Of a stretch of 64,000 bases of DNA, positions 55,402-62,964 are shown piece after piece. The stretch is taken from assembly GCA_035342095.1 (NCBI GenBank), contig DAOQWL010000018.1:1-64000 (forward strand), written 5' to 3'. Origin of the DNA: PLanc-01 sp035342095. Its GTDB lineage: Bacteria; Planctomycetota; Phycisphaerae; Sedimentisphaerales; Anaerobacaceae. The notes under the pieces are model-generated. The model was not told the origin of the DNA and ran no database searches. It saw only the letters and a list, made by a program, of their open reading frames with translations. Each line of letters opens with the position of its first letter. Within the stretch, counting starts at the first letter, position 1. A program made the position numbers and the translations under genes.

Positions 55402-55443
55402 GCCGATGCTGGGAGCACCGCGTTCGGCGCTCCCGGCATCGGC
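55402..55443 (+). other. 15-bp hairpin between genes of cassette B
   Basis: GCCGATGCTGGGAGC pairs with GCTCCCGGCATCGGC (one G-T pair) around a 12-base loop. It lies in the 231-base gap between the secreted-protein stop and the 602-residue gene, the same place as the hairpin at 50230 in cassette A. No T tract follows. The rest of the gap holds no supported gene. Confidence 0.7.
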
Positions 55444-55535
55444 GCAGGAGGGAGATTGTTGGCGTGTATACGACCCTGCGTGTGGGTATTGTGTACACAC
55501 GATGTGCGCAGTCGTTTGAATAGTGGGGTATCAAG

Positions 55536-57344
55536 ATGATGAAGTCAAACGCAAACAGGGTACGACTGCATTGTCTGGGGATCGTCATCCTGTTGAGGGC
55601 ACTACTATTGATGGGCCCGTCGTCCAACAAATGTGGCGAGTTGTGGGCTGAGACAGGCTCCAATATGAAGCTCGGCGAGAAAGAGCGGGTGAAGGCAACT
55701 GCCCTGGAGACGGTGACGAGGATGGCGACAGCGGGGTTTGCCCCATCGCTGGAGATGAAAGAAAACACGGACTTCCTGCTCACACCAGCACTGTTCATTC
55801 AATCCGTGCTCTCCGAGGATTCGCTTTCAGTGGATCAACAGTCACAGGCCGCGCGCTTCGATGCCATCATCGAACTCGATGCTCCCCTATGCGGCAAGCA
55901 TGTGGTTCTGTTCGCCCGCTACTGGGTCTCGATAGATTCCTATCGCATGGCAGTGGTGTGGGCCGAGCCGCATGCAAGTGCGATCAACTTCCCCATCTAT
56001 CCGGCGACTCTGAACGTGGCCAGCGATCAAAACTGCTTTGCGATCAGCCATCAACTGCTGCACATGTATGATGGCGTTTATTCCAAACCAATCGGTCTTC
56101 GCGGCCCCTTTCGACACCGCTTCAACAGTTATTCTCTCTCTGACATTCGTTTCGCGGAACAGGAAACCCTCAACTTGCTCAACGGCGTGGAAGATGATCG
56201 CGAGGACAATGCGAAAGGCAGCCAGCCTCGCAGGCGACACATCGTCTTACCCGAACGACCGATCACCGTGGGTTTCACCGGAAAAGGCCCAACGATTACT
56301 GTCAATGGCGAGAGTCGCGAGTATTCCGAGCTTGAAACCATCGACCGGAAGGGAGGTCGTAACTACACATTGAACCACGAGGTTCTGAAGATCGCCGGCC
56401 AAGAAGTATCCATGCCCATTCGGATTGTCGCCTGTTCCGGCGATGACGCCCGCGTTCTGCAATCCGCGCGTCTGTGTAGTTTCGCCCCGTGTGAGATGAG
56501 TAACACCGATCGCATCGAGGCCGAAGCACACCGGTTCGGTGACTTCGACTCATATGATGTGAACTGCCGCGATCTTCTTCTGAAGTACTGGATGAAACCC
56601 ACGAGTGATGTCTCGCCTGCGGATGCCAACTCGCTGCGAGAGCTATCCACGCATTTCACTGCTGCGGACGTCACGGCCGCCACGCCGGGCGAACGACTGA
56701 GGCGAGTCAATCAGCTCATCCAACTGCATTGGATGTTGGCCGACGCCGACCGTCTGGAGGAGGACTTCCGCGAATACATCTGCCTGCTGTCAGCGAACAG
56801 CCTCGACCGAATGATCCTCTTCGGAGGACAAAACGTGATCGAGATAACCATCCGGTGGGGTCAGTTTCATGCCGCTGAGAGGCTACTGCCGCTGTGGTTG
56901 GACGCGGCCCTTTCACAAAACGATCCCAACTCCCTGCTGGACTTCGCCTCCGCGAATCTCGCAGCCAAACGATTCTGGACCACACTGAAGCTCATTGAGA
57001 AGGTCCTGACAAATCGTACGATGCCCGCGGACCGGCGATTCGACACGCAGGCATATCACGCCATCGCGCTGTCAGGCATCTGCCAGATGGCGTCCGACCC
57101 CGATCATATGATCGACCGGGAGTTGGACATCGCACAGGTCCGATGGGCATTGATCGACGCCGACGAGACGCGCCTTCTGACCCATGCGAAGGCAAGTCTG
57201 GCTGCGGCTGATCTGGCATACGCTGGGGTAGTCGATCCATCGAGAGAACATCGGTCTCTCAAGAAACGACTGGATGCAATGAAGCAGGCCATTGGGACAA
57301 ATAGGAGTCAAGAGAATGAGACCACGGACCTGCAAGACAACTGA
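55536..57344 (+). CDS. Exported protein of the DFLLTPAL family, cassette B (fused form)
   Basis: A 602-residue protein with an N-terminal hydrophobic segment (LHCLGIVILLRALLLMG). Residues about 75-100 carry NTDFLLTPALFIQSVLS, the motif of the small cassette A protein. The following region (FDAIIELDAPLCGKHVVLFARYWVSIDSYRMAVVWAEPH) matches the start of the 789-residue cassette A protein, so here the two are one chain. The C-terminal half is helical with TPR-like character (RLRRVNQLIQLHWMLADADRLEEDF). It lacks the proline-rich coiled-coil linker of the relative. Function unknown. The next gene overlaps its end by 29 bases. Confidence 0.82.
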   Translation: MMKSNANRVRLHCLGIVILLRALLLMGPSSNKCGELWAETGSNMKLGEKERVKATALETVTRMATAGFAPSLEMKENTDFLLTPALFIQSVLSEDSLSVDQQSQAARFDAIIELDAPLCGKHVVLFARYWVSIDSYRMAVVWAEPHASAINFPIYPATLNVASDQNCFAISHQLLHMYDGVYSKPIGLRGPFRHRFNSYSLSDIRFAEQETLNLLNGVEDDREDNAKGSQPRRRHIVLPERPITVGFTGKGPTITVNGESREYSELETIDRKGGRNYTLNHEVLKIAGQEVSMPIRIVACSGDDARVLQSARLCSFAPCEMSNTDRIEAEAHRFGDFDSYDVNCRDLLLKYWMKPTSDVSPADANSLRELSTHFTAADVTAATPGERLRRVNQLIQLHWMLADADRLEEDFREYICLLSANSLDRMILFGGQNVIEITIRWGQFHAAERLLPLWLDAALSQNDPNSLLDFASANLAAKRFWTTLKLIEKVLTNRTMPADRRFDTQAYHAIALSGICQMASDPDHMIDRELDIAQVRWALIDADETRLLTHAKASLAAADLAYAGVVDPSREHRSLKKRLDAMKQAIGTNRSQENETTDLQDN

Positions 57345-57687
57345 CAAACACCCGAGACAACTCAACACTGCGATTTCCCGGCGGGCGGCTGTGGGTTCTT
57401 CCGCCCTGGCGATCCTTGGCCTACTGTCCGCCTCCGCCTTCGGGCGGGAGGACGGGAGGGACGCCGGACATGCGGGGATGCCCCAGGACATGCAGGAGCG
57501 GATGGACCAGTCGCGGGCGTTCTTCGAGCGGCTGCGAAACGCAGGCAGCCCGGAGGAACGGACGAAGATCATGGCCGAACGCACCGCATGGGAACGCACC
57601 TCGTGCGTCAGTCCTCCCCTTGTTCCAGAAAAATGTGACAATCTCTACAGAATTATGTTGACACATGCAGGGGGGTATCTAAAATGA
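57316..57687 (+). pseudogene. SRRAAVG-signal small protein, probably cut short by repeat copy 3
   Basis: A 123-codon frame starting at an ATG with AGGAG upstream. The N-terminus ISRRAAVGSSALAILGLLSASAFG is a possible Tat-type signal and matches LSRRAAVGFCGLAIFDL...GSAFG in the intact protein at 62101. The charged helical part (MPQDMQERMDQSRAFFERLRN...) runs to about codon 95. From about 57627 the frame enters repeat copy 3 and reads promoter sequence (NLYRIMLTHAGGYLK). The relative continues with more than 100 helical residues, so this looks truncated at the repeat junction. Confidence 0.65.
57658..57685 (+). promoter_or_regulatory. Promoter of repeat copy 3
   Basis: TTGACA (57658-57663), 16-base spacer, TAAAAT (57680-57685), identical to copy 2. 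Predicted start of transcription near 57692. Confidence 0.75.
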
Positions 57688-57773
57688 CAGATGTGTGGGC
57701 GAGCCGAGGCTGGCGCCTTTGGTCAACTGAAGCGATTTCGACGTTACAGCGGCGAGTAAGGGGTCGTTTGGGC

Positions 57774-57807
57774 GAGTGCATTAGCGCTCTTTCGGGAGAA
57801 AGGAGCG
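57774..57807 (+). promoter_or_regulatory. Mutually exclusive hairpins masking the SD, copy 3
   Basis: GAGTGC (57774-57779) pairs with GCGCTC (57784-57789, loop ATTA). Alternatively CGCTC-TTTC (57785-57793) pairs with GAAA-G-GAGCG (57798-57807), covering AAGGAG (57800-57805), the Shine-Dalgarno of the GTG at 57814. Confidence 0.6.
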
Positions 57808-57813
57808 GATGCG

Positions 57814-58887
57814 GTGGGCGGCAACGAGAGGCAAAGAGGGATTCGGAGGGCGAGCGGATATCCGCCAAAACGGGGTGGATCTGCAATCGGCCATCATCCA
57901 TTATCCATCATCAATTGCCTGCGCTTGGCTGTCGTCGTGGTCCTGTCGTTGGAACCGACGACCTGTGCGACAGATTTTGCCTTGTCCGACCCAGTACAAG
58001 AAGTTGTTGATGTCGTGCAAGATTGCATGAAACGTTCCCCAGCACCGTGGCTGGAGGTATGGCGACGTGAGTACGTGGACACGATCCGCCAAGCTCTCAG
58101 CAACGATGCGAATCAATCCGATCACTCAATACGAATCGAAGTCTTTCGGCAGGGGTTTGTGCGGTACTGGGCGAGAACCCAAGGAGTGCGGTTGACACAG
58201 GCTGAATACGATGTGCATAAGGCCGAGATGCGATGGTACTGCGAGAGCTTGATGGCTGAGGGGTTCGGTTCGGCCTCAGAGAAGGCGATCCTAAGAAGTC
58301 AGTTTCATGACCTCTTGGGTTATTCAGCAGAGTATCTCAAAGGCCGGTTCCCGTTCTTGACACGAGACTGTGTGGAAGAAGCTAAGAAGGCGACTCTGGC
58401 GGACTTCGAGCAGGAAATAGAAAGCCCCTTGCTCCCGATCTTTCGTGGGCCTTTCTCTGAGAGCGAAGTGCGCACAATAAAGGCGAATTGGGGGCGGCTG
58501 TATATGCGGTGGTTCTTCATTTGGCGAAGTGTCCGGTACGAGCCTGTCGGACGGACGGGCGGTTCCGCACCGCTATGCATTGCGGATCATCCGCACTGCG
58601 TCTTCGCCAGGCGGTGCTTGGAGCAGTTGCCCCGAGCAATTTGGCCTCTCATGAGGCCACCTCAGTATGTTCTTGACGTTACTGAGCACCTCCATCAGGA
58701 ACAGAAGGTAAGAACAGTAGCACGCAGACAGGCAACGGTAGGCGATAGGACTCTGGCGCTTCATTCCTCCAATCGAGTTGAACAGGTGGAGCAGTGGGGC
58801 TTTGTTCTTGCCACTTTGCTGCAAACGACGAAGCATGGGGAGCGTGAGTGTTCCCCACCCTCTGAGGAATACGGTGAAAGGAGGTGA
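57814..58887 (+). CDS. Exported hypothetical protein, first gene of cassette C
   Basis: A 357-residue protein starting at the GTG in repeat copy 3. The first about 30 residues come from the repeat (MGGNERQRGIRRASG...), followed by a signal-like segment (LRLAVVVVLSLEPTTC). The mature part is helical and rich in Arg, Glu, Phe and Trp (RWYCESLMAEGFGSASEKAIL, LYMRWFFIWRSVRYEP). It does not clearly match the proteins of cassettes A and B, and I recognise no family. A lipoprotein is possible given the Cys after the hydrophobic part. Its end carries the strong Shine-Dalgarno for the peptide that follows. Confidence 0.7.
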   Translation: MGGNERQRGIRRASGYPPKRGGSAIGHHPLSIINCLRLAVVVVLSLEPTTCATDFALSDPVQEVVDVVQDCMKRSPAPWLEVWRREYVDTIRQALSNDANQSDHSIRIEVFRQGFVRYWARTQGVRLTQAEYDVHKAEMRWYCESLMAEGFGSASEKAILRSQFHDLLGYSAEYLKGRFPFLTRDCVEEAKKATLADFEQEIESPLLPIFRGPFSESEVRTIKANWGRLYMRWFFIWRSVRYEPVGRTGGSAPLCIADHPHCVFARRCLEQLPRAIWPLMRPPQYVLDVTEHLHQEQKVRTVARRQATVGDRTLALHSSNRVEQVEQWGFVLATLLQTTKHGERECSPPSEEYGERR

Positions 58888-58892
58888 TGCCT

Positions 58893-58925
58893 ATGCACAG
58901 AGGCTGTGGTCGTAGAGAAGATTGA
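58893..58925 (+). CDS. Possible 10-residue leader peptide with full-length Shine-Dalgarno
   Basis: ATG at 58893 opens MHRGCGRRED and stops at TGA (58923). AAGGAGGTGAT (58878-58888) is an 11-base perfect complement to the 16S rRNA tail, at ideal distance. The next gene starts 40 bases later in another frame with its own AAAGGAG. The strong site suggests real initiation here, perhaps coupling translation of the secreted protein downstream. Confidence 0.4.
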   Translation: MHRGCGRRED

Positions 58926-58965
58926 CTGCCAGAAGGGAGAGCACAGTTGTGTGAAAGGAGTACGT

Positions 58966-59574
58966 ATGAAGCGTTATGGTGTTGCCTGGGTATCGATGGT
59001 GTGTGGAGCTATTCTCCTGTTGTCAGGCGGAACCTATGGTTATCAAGTAGTCCCCGAGTATGGAGATGGGACCGTCTATATCGAGATGACTGAAGAAGGA
59101 GGGTATGCGGATGCCGGCTACGAAACCATGAGTTGGGCGGAAGCCAGTGCGGAGATCGAGTATCCAGAAAGCTATGCCGCAGGAGCGGCTTACGTGATGT
59201 TCGATTGGAGGATATACACCCAGGACTATGATCCGCAGAACGATCCTACTCTTACCGCCCATGTAACTGGAAGTTGCATATGCTATACGATTGCGTCCTA
59301 CGACCTGTCCAATAGCGATTATTGGAGCACAGTTGCGGCTATATGCAGCGCGAATGGCTACGAGGCAAGTGCTGTCATTCATATTGACGAGCCGAGTAGT
59401 GGCGGTGTCGACACGGACTATTTCAGTGAGTTGATAGACATGTCGTACAACGGGGCTACGGTTTACTTTGACGAATTCGCCCTGGCCATTACCCAGGCAT
59501 CCACCACGGAAGACAAGGTGAACGTCTATGCATACGCCCACGCGAGCACGGGTTATTGGATCACGGAGAATTAG
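58966..59574 (+). CDS. Secreted low-complexity protein, cassette C
   Basis: A 202-residue protein. The ATG at 58966 has AAAGGAG five bases upstream; a GTG at 58906 in the same frame lacks good spacing. The signal peptide (VAWVSMVCGAILLLSGGTYG) is followed by an acidic, Tyr-, Ala- and Ser-rich mature part (EEGGYADAGYETMSWAEASAE, NVYAYAHASTGYW). There are four cysteines, two of them in a CIC pattern. Composition and gene position parallel the secreted proteins of the other two cassettes. Function unknown. Confidence 0.75.
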   Translation: MKRYGVAWVSMVCGAILLLSGGTYGYQVVPEYGDGTVYIEMTEEGGYADAGYETMSWAEASAEIEYPESYAAGAAYVMFDWRIYTQDYDPQNDPTLTAHVTGSCICYTIASYDLSNSDYWSTVAAICSANGYEASAVIHIDEPSSGGVDTDYFSELIDMSYNGATVYFDEFALAITQASTTEDKVNVYAYAHASTGYWITEN

Positions 59575-59694
59575 CTGTTCCATGTTTCTATGCACAAATC
59601 GGGATTCGCCGACATTCGGATTGATAAAGACGTGTGCGGATAAGGGCAACGTCCACCGAAAGTGTAATACCGTATCCAGTTGGTTGTTCCGGCA

Positions 59695-61161
59695 ATGGCT
59701 CAGAGACGACAGCTACTTCATGTTCGGAGTCGATCTTCCGCATTCTGGCGTGCAGGGCGCCAGCCAAAGGTGTCCCCTTGTCTCGGGGTAGCAGTTGTCC
59801 TGGCCCTTGCCATCGTCACAACTACGAATGCGGACACAACTGTGCCGGCCTCTTCGTCGGAGGTGTCGAATGTATGCCGAGCATGGAACGTCCTGATCAC
59901 ACGACGGTCGGACACATATCATCCTCGTATCTATCGTGCGTTGCTCGCAACCGATGGCAGTCACCATCGCATCGCGTTCTACTGGCTCGACCCCACGGCA
60001 CGGTGTGAAGTGATGGATGCGTTGGTGTACAGCGACTTCTTGTTCGACACTGATAGAGTGTCATATTGGCACCACGGAGACCCGAACCAAACACAAACTG
60101 TGCTTTGGGAACAACTGAAATCGGATGAAGCTGGGTGCCTTCGCATGGACAACACCTTTGCATCGGTGCTCCAGTCAGTGTTCACGCTCGTCTTGTTGAA
60201 CATGGGTATACATTCCAACAGAAGCAGCAAGATGGAGTCCACACGTTTCTTTGAGATCGCTTCGCAACGTGCATGTTTCGATCTCACGGCGGCCTCCGCG
60301 GGGGACGAGGTTGCCGGTTCGCTGCTCTCCGAATGGGCACAAGGCGACTACGGTCTGTTCGACCATCTCCCATTTGGCAGAAGATACTCCAAAGACGTGG
60401 ATGCAGAAGAAAACGTTGTGTGGCGACTGTCGAAAGCCGGTGTTCCCCCGAGGATCATGGTGAAAGTAGTCGTCAGACCCGTGCCTTCGCGCACGCCGCA
60501 AGGATGGGCCGATATGTCGGACCCCAATACCCTGGGGCATTGGACTGGCGTGCCCCGAGCCTACCGACAGTATTGGGAGTGGGTGCAGCGGTACACCGAA
60601 ATACGACGTTCCCGGGATATCCAAAGACTCGGAGGATTGTGCGAAGATGTTCGCGACTGCTTGCTCGGTCCATTGCCTGATGATCTCAAGTTGGCGCAGC
60701 ACAGACTGCTTTATGATGCATCTCTACAAACCAATTCGGGTGAGACTATCGCCTCTTCTGCTCGGGAGTACTTCAATGCGTATGTGCTTCTGGCCCAGGA
60801 ACCCGTGGAGTGTGTTGTCGCGGAGCTTGGTTACATTTGCAGGGACTTGAGGATGACTTGGTCGGAGGATCGGACACGTGAATTCATCCTGCCCCTCCTC
60901 TATTCGCTGGTAACCAGTCCCGTATTCAGCGACCCCGAATTTGTGGACAACATGGTTTTGAAGCGGGTGCGTCTCCAGGGACAGATCTCCTCCTGGTACA
61001 GCGCCTTGCTGGTCGAAGCCGTTCATCGCGTCAACTCGCTGCCCCAGGAATCGATGACAGATACTTTCGAGAATACGCGTCATTCGTTTCGGACAGCGGG
61101 AACCGAAGAGGCCGACCCCAATAGATTGGTGCTCCCGAAGATATGTGCGGAGGAGGATTAA
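59695..61161 (+). CDS. Exported hypothetical protein, cassette C
   Basis: About 488 residues from the ATG at 59695; a TTG at 59680 and a GTG at 59770 (giving MSPCLGVAVVLALAIVTTTNA, a neat signal peptide) are alternatives, none with a good Shine-Dalgarno. The segment RIAFYWLDPTARCEVMDALVYSDFLFDTD recalls the VVWTEPH...TIVFSDKDAF region of the large cassette A protein, and the helical C-terminal half recalls that of the cassette B protein, so it may be a distant member of that family. No DFLLTPAL motif is present. No catalytic motif is recognised. Confidence 0.7.
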   Translation: MAQRRQLLHVRSRSSAFWRAGRQPKVSPCLGVAVVLALAIVTTTNADTTVPASSSEVSNVCRAWNVLITRRSDTYHPRIYRALLATDGSHHRIAFYWLDPTARCEVMDALVYSDFLFDTDRVSYWHHGDPNQTQTVLWEQLKSDEAGCLRMDNTFASVLQSVFTLVLLNMGIHSNRSSKMESTRFFEIASQRACFDLTAASAGDEVAGSLLSEWAQGDYGLFDHLPFGRRYSKDVDAEENVVWRLSKAGVPPRIMVKVVVRPVPSRTPQGWADMSDPNTLGHWTGVPRAYRQYWEWVQRYTEIRRSRDIQRLGGLCEDVRDCLLGPLPDDLKLAQHRLLYDASLQTNSGETIASSAREYFNAYVLLAQEPVECVVAELGYICRDLRMTWSEDRTREFILPLLYSLVTSPVFSDPEFVDNMVLKRVRLQGQISSWYSALLVEAVHRVNSLPQESMTDTFENTRHSFRTAGTEEADPNRLVLPKICAEED

Positions 61162-61205
61162 CGAATGTACTCAGATGCTACAGCCGGGCACACGGAGGCT
61201 TGATT

Positions 61206-62072
61206 ATGTGCCGTCACAGGGCATTCACATTGTTGGAACTGCTGGTTGTGATTTCCATTATCGCGGCGCTGATGGCGGTTCTGCTGCCTGTGCTGGGTCG
61301 GGTTCGCAAGCAGGCCAGGGCGACGGCCTGCCAGGTGACCCTCCGACAGTGGGCGACGACGCTGGCTCTCTATGCGGATGACTATCAGGGCCGGCTTCCC
61401 AACGAAGACAATGCGACCATCTGGGTTCTGACGGCGCGAGACCTCCACATCCCCCCCACCAGGACGATCACGGATTTCTCATCCGACGCGAACTACGTCT
61501 CAGACTATCATGCCGTTCGGACGGAAGGCATGTTGTGTCCCATGGCTACCAAGCCGGGAAGCCGCGCCAACTACGGAGGCAAGGTGATTACGAGCCTCGT
61601 GACGTGGGAATTCCTGATGACATACGATTCCACCTTCGACGCCTGGGTCCTTACGAAGCCCGAACCGGCGCTTCGTGTCAGCTACGGGTTGAATCAGTGG
61701 TTGTTCGATGCGCCTCCGACCGATGGAACTCTCACTGCGCCAGAAACGAACATCTACTCCCTGCGAAACGCCGGCAGGGTCCCCTTACTGCTCGATTGCA
61801 GGAGACACGCCGCACTGCCCAAAGACTCATCGTCGCCGCCGGTGTATGAGGATGTATTCCCAGCGACGCAGATGGTGCCGTTCTGCATCAACCGTCATGA
61901 GGGATATGTCAATTGTCTTTTTCTCGACTGGTCGGTTCGCAAGGTGGGACTCAAGGAACTCTGGAAGCTCAAGTGGCACAAGGGTTTTGACACCGCCGGC
62001 GTGTGGACCCGTGCCGGCGGTGTGACCGCCGGAGATTGGCCTTACTGGATGCGACAGTTCAAAGAATACTGA
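61206..62072 (+). CDS. Pseudopilin-like protein with H-X9-D C-terminal motif, cassette C
   Basis: A 288-residue protein starting at an ATG eight bases after GGAGG. A five-residue leader (MCRHRA) precedes FTLLELLVVISIIAALMAVLLP, then VLGRVRKQARATACQVTLRQW. The globular part has CPMATKPGSRANYGG. The C-terminal NRHEGYVNCLFLDWSVR motif (H-X9-D, Trp in place of Gly) and VGLKELWKLKWHKGFDTAG...WMRQFKEY are almost the same as in the protein at 53253. A prepilin peptidase should process it. It may be an accessory pseudopilin of the T2SS upstream. Confidence 0.9.
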   Translation: MCRHRAFTLLELLVVISIIAALMAVLLPVLGRVRKQARATACQVTLRQWATTLALYADDYQGRLPNEDNATIWVLTARDLHIPPTRTITDFSSDANYVSDYHAVRTEGMLCPMATKPGSRANYGGKVITSLVTWEFLMTYDSTFDAWVLTKPEPALRVSYGLNQWLFDAPPTDGTLTAPETNIYSLRNAGRVPLLLDCRRHAALPKDSSSPPVYEDVFPATQMVPFCINRHEGYVNCLFLDWSVRKVGLKELWKLKWHKGFDTAGVWTRAGGVTAGDWPYWMRQFKEY

Positions 62073-62100
62073 ATCGCCTTACGCGAGAGGGGTTGACGCA

Positions 62101-62709
62101 ATGGAGCAGAGAAATCAGAGCCGATGTATTGATTCTCACAAGACGGCTGGGGCTGTTCTTTCACGGCGGGCTGCTGTGGGGTTCTGTGGCTTGGCGATTT
62201 TCGACCTGTCGTGCGGTTCCGCTTTCGGTGCCGAGCCGGACGGTCAGGCGCCTGCCGGCAGTTCGGACGGCAGGGATGCCCAGAGACCACAGCGAGCTAC
62301 GCGAGGCGCCAGTGGCATGGAAGAACAGATGAAGATGATGATGAAGCATACCGCCCAGTATCGCCAGAGGACCATAGATCGCTTGCAGAAGGACCTGGGC
62401 GTGTCCGACTCGGAGTGGGCAGTCATCAAGCCGCGGATCGAGACGGTCTACGACCTGGTACACCCTGTGCCGCAGTTCGGAGCGGGCGGCGAGCAACCGA
62501 CGAACCCGGCGGACCTAAGCAAAGGGGAACTCCGTCGGCTTCTATCGAACAAGGAGACCCCGCCGGAGCAGATCAAAGCGGCTCTGACTGCCTTGAGGAG
62601 TGCCAGGGAGAAGGCCCGTCAGGACCTCGCCAAGGCCCGCCAGGACCTCCGCCAACTGATGACCGTGCGTCAGGAGGCGGTACTGGTTCTCGGTGAGTTG
62701 CTCGACTGA
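62101..62709 (+). CDS. Small exported protein with SRRAAVG signal and helical body
   Basis: A 202-residue protein with GAGAGGGG before its ATG, 28 bases after the pseudopilin gene. The N-terminus VLSRRAAVGFCGLAIFDLSCGSAFG resembles a Tat signal (twin Arg, weak hydrophobic core). The body is helical: MEEQMKMMMKHTAQYRQRTIDRLQKDLGVSDSEWAVIKPRI, then a C-terminal coiled coil (RSAREKARQDLAKARQDLRQL). Its truncated relative is at 57316. Role unknown; it closes cassette C. Confidence 0.78.
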   Translation: MEQRNQSRCIDSHKTAGAVLSRRAAVGFCGLAIFDLSCGSAFGAEPDGQAPAGSSDGRDAQRPQRATRGASGMEEQMKMMMKHTAQYRQRTIDRLQKDLGVSDSEWAVIKPRIETVYDLVHPVPQFGAGGEQPTNPADLSKGELRRLLSNKETPPEQIKAALTALRSAREKARQDLAKARQDLRQLMTVRQEAVLVLGELLD

Positions 62710-62855
62710 ATTGGGCGGCATCCACTGGGCAGACACAATCAGAATCGGGGAGCCGCTCGCGCCCTGATCCAGGCGGGCGATTTGCGGGAAACGGAGGGTG
62801 GCGGAGGCACGCCGGAACCCCCAAGAACCACGCGAAAAAATTTGCACAAAGGGTA

Positions 62856-62883
62856 TTGCTTTTCGTACAGTCGAGCATACGAT
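62856..62883 (+). promoter_or_regulatory. Possible promoter of the acidic small-protein gene
   Basis: TTGCTT (62856-62861), 16-base spacer and TACGAT (62878-62883) lie about 80 bases before the ATG at 62965, within the AT-richer part of the 255-base gap after cassette C. Confidence 0.4.
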
Positions 62884-62964
62884 AATTCCGACATTTTATG
62901 GGCGGGCTCGGCGTGGGCCCGTGTGATTCGGAGAATCCATTCGGAAAAACGAGGTGGTAAGCGA

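Larger units (their letters stand above)
57627..57915 (+). repeat. Promoter-leader repeat, copy 3
   Basis: Third copy of the unit at 49464 and 53031. Its left edge lies inside the truncated SRRAAVG gene, around CCAGAAAAATGTGACAATC, and it lacks the GCCTGCA block of the other copies. From ATTATGTTGACA on it is nearly identical to copy 2. The 3' end has CCATCATCCATTATCCATC, a tandem CAT-rich stretch, before the next signal peptide. Confidence 0.92.

Noticed and set aside
49464..57915. The threefold repeat as an insertion sequence, MITE or CRISPR array
   Set aside because: No transposase, no terminal inverted repeats or target duplications seen, copies are kilobases apart, and each sits as a promoter in front of genes.
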